Below are positions 55,701 through 64,000 of a stretch of 64,000 nucleotides of DNA, in pieces. Below the pieces are notes generated by a model, which had not been told where the DNA came from, ran no database searches, and was given only the letters and a program-made list of their open reading frames with translations. The DNA is from Symbiodinium natans. Lineage: Eukaryota > Sar > Dinophyceae > Suessiales > Symbiodiniaceae. Position 1 is the stretch's first letter; each line of letters begins with the position of its first letter. Both the position numbers and the translations under genes were made by a program. Location: assembly GCA_905221605.1 (NCBI GenBank), contig CAJNDS010000890.1, forward strand, positions 484,063 through 548,062. The letters run 5' to 3'.

Positions 55701-58700
55701 TAAACAGGTGACCCCCACACCCCTCCACTAACCATGTGTAGCGGAAAAATCTTGGTTGTCACTGAGAACCCGAATGGGTCTAAGCATGAGATGTGCCGCA
55801 GCCGGGAGTGTCACTGAATCTCCATACGAACCCCATCGCGTAGCATGTGCGAGCTGTAGCTCGAGTACTCCCGGTCAAAATACTCAAAATGCCCGGGGAG
55901 GCTCTGCAAATACCCGACAGTCTCTGTACGGAGGGGTGTGGGCGATCCACCGGAATGCCGGCTGGGAAGCAATTCGCCACCGTCCAGAACGCAACGGAGA
56001 AAGTCAGATATGAACAGTCGGGATTCGTCCTTTTCTGCTCTCTGCGGCACGGACCGTCCACAAACATGCAGCCTCATCACAAAAAAACATCGATAAGAAA
56101 ACTTGACACGGCCTGCTTCAAAGTAGGTGCTGAGCTCTATGAAAATACGGAACCCCGAATATAAACCCCTCAACGGTAGGGTTCCCATGTAATAAGAACC
56201 CCAATAAGTTTAAGGTACCCCTAATTTCGGAAAAATCCACCTAAACCCTAAACACTAAACCCTAAAACGCTGAAGCCCTAACGACCCAAACCACTCCCAA
56301 ACCCGACCGACATGACAAAGGAAGCTTCAGCAGCCAGCTTCAGGGTTAAGGGTTTGGTTTAGGGTCTAGGGTTTAGGGTTTAGGGTTCAGGGTTCAGGGT
56401 TCAGGGTTTAGGAGTTTAGGGTTTAGGGTTTGGGGTTTGGGGTTTGGGGTTTGGGGTGTGGGGTTTGGGGTTTAGGGTTTAGGGGAAGGCTTAGGGGAGG
56501 GGGGGCTTGGCTTAGGGTTGAGGTTCCTCGAGAATGCCATGAAGTGTGTTCCGAATCCCAGTGCCAGGGTTTAAGTTGGCCTGCCACTCTACCGCAGGAA
56601 AGTTGAACTCGAATGTAAACCATGCATTCCAATCACTGTATGACAATATACTTCGAATTAAAGCCATGCGTGCTAACCACTGAATGGCAATATCAACTCG
56701 AATGTATTCCTTAATTCAGAAAGAGAACTAACACCAAATACAGAACTAGACCTGCTTGCCAGGCCGTAAACCCGCATCTTAAGCACGGAGCCCCGGTCTT
56801 CACAGGAGGATGGCCGCTGAAGCAAGTAAAAAATTCGAATTTAATCTTTACTGAATCTGAAACTCAACCTAATTCCCCTAAACCCTAGACCCTAAACCCT
56901 AAACCCTAGACCCGAAACTCTTAACCTCCAGGGGAATTTCCCGGTCTCAGGGTGATTTTTTGAGACCCAAGGTCGGGCCTGGGGAAGGGGGGAATGAGGG
57001 CCCCACATAGACCCTTTGAGGGATTATGTAGGGGGTTTAGGGTTTAGGGTTTAGGGTTTAGGGTTTAGGGTTTAGGGTTTAGGGTTTAGGGCTACTCCCT
57101 CCTTCGGGCCTGGGGCAGGCTGCCGCCGTTGCCCCGCGTCGGGTCCCCGGCCTCTGGCGAGGCCACAAGGCCAGCGGTGCGGAGAACCTTCTCAAGGTTT
57201 AGGGTTTAGGGTTTGGGGTTTGGGGTTTAGGGTTTGGGGTTTAGGGTTTAGGGTCTAGGGTTTAGGGTTTAGGGTTTGAGGTTTGGGGTTTAGGGTTTGG
57301 GGTTAAGAGTTTGGGGTTTAGGGTTTGGGGTTGGGGGTTTACGGTTTGGGGTTTAGGGTTTGGGGTTGAGGGTTTACGGTTTAGGGTTTGGGGTTTGGGG
57401 TTTGGGGTTGAGGGTTTAGGGTTTGGGGTTTAGGGTTTGGGGTTTAGGGTTTGGGGTTTAGGGTTGAGGGTTTGAGGTTTGGGGTCTGGGGTTTGGGGTT
57501 GGGGGTTTAGGGTTTGGGGTTTAGGGATTGGGGTTGAGGGTTTAGGGTTTTAGGGTTTAGGGTTGGGGTTTGTGGTTTAGGGTTTTCGGGTTGAGGGTTT
57601 AGGGTTAGGGGTTTAGGTTTTAGGGTTTGGGGTTTAGGGTTCGGGGTTTAGGGTTTGGGGTTTGAGGTTTAGGGGTTAGGGTTTAGGGTTTAGGGGTTTA
57701 GGGCTTGGGGTTCAGGGTGCCTGATGGGTTTAGGGTTCAGGGCGCCATGTGTATCTCTCTTAGGGTAGTTTCATGGTCGCTTAGTATGGGCCCTTAAGCA
57801 GGGGACCCCCTATATACCCCTTATATACCCTCTACAAATTAGGAGCCCATACCTCAGAACCCTTTAAAAGAGGCAAGGGATCCTTTTAAGGGCCCATGAA
57901 ACTACCCTTAGAATCCCTCCGAAGCGTTCTGACGGCCTCGAAAGGTCGAAGAACCCGAAACCTGCTTTAGGTTTTAGGGTTTAGGGTTTAGGGTGTAGGG
58001 TTTAGGGTTTAGGGTTTAGGGATCTCTTCTTTCAAAACCCCTTGTAGGACTCTGAGGCAACCTACAGAAAAGTAGGTTTGGGGCTTTACGGAAAACCTTA
58101 ACCCTTCTACTTGTGAGACCTACAATGTAGGGGAAGCTGACCCCGAAACCCAAAACCCTATTATAAACCCACAACCCTATAAACCGTCCAAACCCTATAA
58201 ACCCCATAAACCTCATAAACCCTATAAACCCTACAAACCCCCAATACCCAAACAAACCTAAAAACCCTAAACGCTAAACCCTACACAAAGCCTACACACC
58301 CAAAACCCCATAAGACCACTTTGCACTCGGAAACTCCCTAATATAGGGCCTTAATAATTAGAATAAGGGCTTGGGGGGGGGCTATGGCTAGTATAGAATA
58401 ACTATAAAGGGACCACAAGAGAATACTGCTAGTAATTATTCCGACCCCTACAGTAGACCCTAAACCCCAAACCCTAAACCCCAAACCCCAAACCCTAAAC
58501 CCTTAACCCTAAACCCGAGACCCTAGCCCTAAACCCTAAACCCTAAACCCTAAACCCTAAACCCTAAACCCTAAACCCTAAACCCGAAACCCGAAACCCT
58601 AAAGCCCGCCTCGAGATGCAGCGACGCCGGCGGGGGCTCCTCCTCGGGCGGAGGCCCTCGAGCCTCCCAGAACTCCACGAGGCGGGCGCACCTTCGGGGC

Positions 58701-60075
58701 TTTGGGATTTAGGATTTGTAGGGTTTAGGGTTTAGGGTTTAGGGTTTAGGGTTTAGGGTTTAGGGTTTAGGGTTTAGGGTTTAGGGTTTAGGGTTAGGGT
58801 TTAGGGCTTCTAGGTGGTTGGGGGGCTTAAGGGGTTTAGACTCCAGAAATTTGGAACATGGTTTAAGGGTGATTAGAGCTGTGATTCCCTTTAGTATGCA
58901 AGCATTTTCCAAGTTTTTGGAGTTTACTGTAGGGGATTTGTAGGGGGTTTAGGGTTTAGGCTTTGAAGACTGTAGCCTTCAACATGAAGGGTCTTCGGTA
59001 CTGGGGTTTGCACCAAGCCGAAGCCCTAAAACCTCGACCCTTAACGGGGGGCGAGCCTCCAGTCTAGGACCCTAAACCCTAAACCCTAAACCCTAACCCT
59101 AAACCCGAAACCCTAAACCCTAAACCCTAAACCCTAAACCCTAAACCCTAAACCCTAAACCCTAAACCCTAAACCCTAAACCCCAGGGTGGATTCGGTGT
59201 ACTTTTCGGATTTGGGGATGTGACCCTCAAGCCCAACACCGAAATTTTTGGAACTCGGAGATGAACCCTAGAAATCCCAACAAACCACTACAAAACCCGA
59301 CGACTCCCCCAACAAACCCCAACAAACCCTAACCCTAAACCCTAAACCCTAAACCCTAAACCCTAAACCCTAAACCCTAAACCCTAAAGCCTAAACCCTA
59401 CACCCATCGGCCTTCTCGACGGCGGCGGCGGCGGGCGCGGAGGCGACGTGGCGGCCCGCAGTTCTGCCATCCAGCGGTCGGCTTCGGCCATGCTCTCCTG
59501 CTAGACCCAAGCGGAGGGTTTAGGGTTTAGGGTTTAGGGTTTAGGGTTTAGGGTTTAGGGTTTAGGGTTTAGGGTTTAGGGTTTAGGGTTTAGGGCTGGA
59601 CCCAAGAGTAGCCTAAGAACAACAAGAGAAATTACCCTTTTTGGTCTAAGGGGCTTACTAGCGAACCCAACCCGAAAAACGGGAATAAGGGCCTGGGCTA
59701 AATGGGCACACAAAACCCAAACCCCACACCCCACACCCGACAGCCTAAACCTAAACCCTAAACCCTAAACCCTAAACCCTAAACCCTAAAGCCCTCAACC
59801 CTAAACCCTAAACCCTAAACCCTAAACCCAAAAGCCCTAAACCCTGAATTCCTCCATGTAGGGTTTAAGGCCAGGTCTCCGCCGCAAAAGTCAGCGGCTG
59901 TCGTCGGAGGTTGTGCGTCGGAAAGATGCGAAACCTTTCTTGGTGGCAGTGTTGGGTTCTCAGAAGTTTAGGGTTTAGGGTTTAGGGTTTAGGGTTTAGG
60001 GTTTAGGGCTTGAGCTTTGGGGTGTTCGGGTTCAGGGTTTTGGGGTTCGAGGTTTTGGGATTTGGGGACTAGTGT

Positions 60076-60205
<130 letters not shown>

Positions 60206-63200
60206 CGAGAGCGAGAGCGAGAGCGAGAGAGAGAGAGAGAGAGAGAGAAGGAGGTGAAGAGAGAGATGGGAGAGGAGAGGGAGGAGAGAGAGGGAGAGAG
60301 AGGGAGTGCGAGGGAGAGAGAGGGAGAGGGAGGGAGAGCGAGGGAGAGAGAGGGAGAGAGAGAGGGAGAGAGAGGGAGAGAGAGGGAGAGAGAGGGAGAG
60401 AGAGGGAGAGAGAGGGAGAGAGAGGCAGAGAGGATCTACGCAAGGCGGTCAGAACCAACTTCCAACATCTATCTCTGTCTCTGCATGCAGGGATATATAC
60501 AGACGCAACCAGTACAGCCAGAAGCGGACAGCCTGAACCATAAAAGAACATACCACACCAACAAAGCGTGCTCACACTGCAAGCCCACGAACGAGCCAAG
60601 AACATAAACCCTAAACCCTCAACCATAACCCAAAAACCCTAAACCACATACACACTCGAAATTCAGAGTCCTGAGACCTGAATCTCATCTAAACCATCGA
60701 AACCCTACACCCTAAGCCCCTCAGCCTTAAGTCAAGAAGCATGAAGAGCCAATTCTCAGTGGCGCTTCCCCCAGGTGACGACGGACTCCTCTGCGTACCC
60801 ATGTACTCCACCTCAGGTTAACGAGGTTTAGGGTTTAGGGCTTGGGGTTGAGGGGTTAGGGTTCAGTGCGTAGAACAGGGAGATTAGGGTTCAGGATTGA
60901 AACCCAGCATGCCCTAACTGAATATCCCCCCCCCCCCCCCCCCCCGCCCGTCCCGACCGGGCGCATGGGGCAAAATGGAATCCAAGAAACTTAGTGTGCC
61001 CTGCCGCCGAAAACCGTTTTCTTACACGACGTTTTCAAAGTCATGATGTATGTATTGGGTTCAAGGTTTAGGTTTAGGGTATAGGTAAGCTGGGCTTACC
61101 CTAGACCACAAGCCTCTACCCCTTGGTGAGTCCGAGCTGTTGTCCTGGTCGTTGGTTGTCGTAGGCTTTTGAGGCTTCAGCGGGATGATCTAATCTATGG
61201 GCCGTCTTGGAGATCTCTACATTTTTTTGCATACTTCCTACAGCTTGGAGTACAACAATGAGTCCCAGCACTTAGTTACGACTGTGGGTCTTGGGCCCCT
61301 AAGTTTAGGGATCGTAAGTGTGGTCCGAAACTTGTGGCCGAGGCACGCTGCTTCCGCGTAGTGGCCCCACCTGCAAAGGGAACACCCCTAAACCCTAAAC
61401 CCTAAACCCTAATTCCTTGACCCTAAACCTTAAACCCTAAACCCCTAAACCCTAAAATCTAAACCCTAAACCCTAAACCCTAGACCCTAAACCCCAAACC
61501 CCCTAAGGCCTAAACCCTACACCTGACCCTGAAGCCTGGAAGCACAAAACCCGTCGCGTGTCAAACTGGACTTCGGCTTAGTCGCAAAACACCTCCAAAA
61601 ACATGCATGGTGTGTAGAGTGTAGTGTTTAGGATTTAGGCCTGGGTTTCGAGTTTAGGGTTCGGTTTGGGGATTGGGGTTTGAGCTCTTGCTGCAGAAGT
61701 TTGGCCAAACTTGATGGCCAAATCCTGACTTTGATGCTGAGGGGGTGAACTGGACCTCAGGCCCTTTTCCCACACCTGACTTGTGCTCGAAAGTGATCAT
61801 GTCCCCCCAGCCGACAGCCATATCGCCCATGGGACTGACGCAACCCCGGAAACAATCTCACACCTCATAAAAACCCCAAGCCCCCAAGCCCTTAACCCTC
61901 CGTAAATGCTTCCTCAGCACTTCCAGTCCCAGGCCCTCTCAAGCAATTACCCTAAACCTAAACCTTGAACCCTGAATCCTGAACCCTGAACCCTAAACCC
62001 TAAACGCTAAAAAGCAACTAAACCCAAAACCCGAAAACGGCCTCGCCAAGGCGTTGTGCGTCGACGGTGGGCGATCGCTCCTCGTGGCGCTCCTGAAGCT
62101 TTCGGTTTAGGGTTTAGGGCTTAGGGTTTAGGGTTTGTGCTTTAGGGTTTAGGGCTTAGGGTTTAGGGTTTAGGCTTTATTGTTTAGGGTTTAGGCTTTA
62201 GGGTTCAGGGTTTAGGCTTTAGGGTTTAGGGTTTAGGCTTTAGGGTTTGGGGGGTTAGCGTTTAGGGTTTAGGCTTTAAAAATTTCGAGGGCTCGCTGTG
62301 GGCTTTAGATTCGAGCTTGTGGGTTTGGGGGCTTAGGGTTCTGGGTTCGTGCGTCCTTCGGAAAGTTTCGGGTTTGGGCTTTTGGGGTCGAGGCCTTCCG
62401 AGGACGTATTTGGGGTTTGTTTTGGGGGATGTACGAAATAAGGGACCCCTAAAGTAGCCCCCCCAAATGGTAGGATTCCGTTATAATGCCCAATTGGGCT
62501 AATTAGGGGCCTAAGGCGAAAGAGGGTTCGTTCCTGAGGTTCCCTGGCTGGAGGGAGCTGTATTGCGAATTTTGCTGCCTCAGGGATATCCTGCATGGAG
62601 GGCCTCCGATGCAACAGCCATTCTCAGGGATGTTTAGGGTTTAGGGTTTAGGGTTTAGGGTTTAGGGTTTAGTCTAGCCTAAATTATCGAAACCGTCTTA
62701 TGGTGAGGGTTCAGGGTCCAGGGTTTACGGTTGGTATTGCAGTTCCGAAGGATAAAGAATGGCCACCGGCGGAGGCTTGGCCCCCGCTGGGACGAGCTTG
62801 TGCTCCAGCATCCGAACCACCAGCTTCCTGTTGTCGCTTCTCTGGACTGCGCCGACAAGGCGGTAGTGCAAGAGCCAGCAGGGCGGTCGCCTGGTGTGCG
62901 GATGCTTCTGAAGCCAATGGCCTTCAGGAATTTGCCGGTCTTCGGATAGACGCGCATACGCCGGAGAGATGTGGCGTCGACCTCTACCGCACCACGAAGA
63001 AGAGGGGAGTCGTTGAGGCGACGCCCTGCTGCGGCTTCCATGTCCCGCAGTCACTCCACGATGGCCTTCACGGGATTGTAAGTGCGGCCCACCGTGCGCG
63101 CCAGAACGTACGAGGAAGGGCACCGACCCAAGCGGCCGCATGCATCTAAAGGTGGCTACAGGGTTTAGGGGTGAGCGCAAGCCCACACAACGCCCTTTTA

Positions 63201-64000
63201 CGCCCGAAGTAGCTCGGGGGAACAAGAACCCTAAACCCTAAACCCTAAACCCCAAACTCGAAACCTCCTAGAGGCTCCTGCAGTGTTGGTCGCTCGCTGC
63301 TAGGCCGCACCCAGGAGAGGAAGCCTTTCAGGGCAGAAGCTGTTTTCGGTTTAGGGTTTAGGGTTTAGGGTGTGAAATGCCCTGACTTTGACCCGAGACC
63401 TTGAACCCCAAACTTTCAACCCCCAAACCCCCAACTCCCTTGGGGGCCTTTACAACCCGAAAACCTTAACCCTACGTTGAAGAAGCCAAGACCTACTTTT
63501 TTGTAGGCCCTTACTATAAAGCACCTTCTATGATTCTTGGGTAGCCTACCAAAAGTAAACCCTAAAGTAAACCCTAAACCCAACCCAAAACCTTGACCCT
63601 CGGGGGCTATCTCTCCCCCTCTCTCTGTCACCATCAAACCGCATCGAACCGCAAAGGCTGAGTGGTTAGAGGCTTAAGCCTCCCCCTTCGAGCTCCTTCC
63701 TTTGTTCAGCCTCTGTTGTCTATAGCGTTCTTAAGGGCGGGGGTTCAAGGGGGGATATGTAAGCTACGGTTGCCTCATGCTCTCCACCACTCCCGAAGGC
63801 TCCCTAAGCTTCCCTAAGGTGCCCTAGGTACCTACCCCTCGTTGAACCCGCCTCCCTTAAGAAGCCTGCAAGTTGGCAATGGCGACTTCTGGCCAGGCTT
63901 TCTCTGCGGGGCTGTTGGCGATGGCGGTTTGACCCGGCCATTCAGGTCGTACTCTCGTTGTGTTTAGTCCAAGCCGAGCTCTTCACTGGTTTCCGGGCCC

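Overview
This is a eukaryotic nuclear window dominated by the plant-type telomere heptamer. TTTAGGG (G orientation) or its complement CCCTAAA (C orientation) occurs as several dozen arrays of about 3 to 40 units, roughly one every few hundred bases, with no single chromosome end. No bacterial-style operon, rRNA gene, CRISPR array or long intact gene is visible. Most long open frames come from simple repeats. The sequence between arrays is of three kinds: (i) GC-rich islands of about 60-200 bp that read like single exons, (ii) short inverted-repeat elements of about 100-160 bp (MITE-like), in at least a dozen families with 2-6 copies each, and (iii) microsatellites, minisatellites and unusually long G/C homopolymers. 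Small exons, AG|G acceptors with GT (perhaps also GC or GA) donors, the heptamer, and a tyrosine-recombinase-like fragment fit a dinoflagellate or related alveolate best. Coccidians of the Eimeria type also have interspersed AAACCCT repeats, but their CAG repeats are absent here. The assignment is an inference.

Layout. 1-1950: the right end of a MITE, a C array, then a subtelomere-like cassette of tandem units; parts of the cassette recur at 37.9-39.6 kb. 1.98-13.3 kb: exon-like islands, mostly best read on the minus strand, between C and G arrays, with a tyrosine-recombinase-like fragment at 10.75-11.07 kb. 13.41-16.05 kb: a 2.6-kb near-perfect palindrome. 16.4-25.9 kb: more minus-strand islands, including a membrane segment (20.95 kb) and a signal-peptide-like segment (22.2 kb). 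25.97-26.6 kb: a 40-base poly-C tract and a GGAAGAGA minisatellite. 26.7-37.7 kb: islands (one resembling the core of a dysferlin domain) mixed with MITEs. 37.9-39.6 kb: second subtelomere-like cassette. 40.8-43.0 kb: the best gene model, a minus-strand membrane protein with three exons joined in phase by 60- and 75-nt introns. 43.2-54 kb: more islands and MITEs. 54-64 kb: minisatellites, a GA microsatellite, further islands and a degraded DDE-transposase-like segment.

Main result. Islands are repeatedly bracketed as CCCTAAA-island-TTTAGGG. Read as exons, this means the introns begin with TTTAGGG arrays and end with CCCTAAA arrays, so they could fold into hairpins. Comparing MITE copies shows that heptamer arrays and poly-C tracts arose inside elements, in at least one case by amplifying a single pre-existing heptamer. 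Exon calls rest on reading short frames by eye, and several islands look coding on both strands. Strand and boundaries are provisional unless splice signals are cited.
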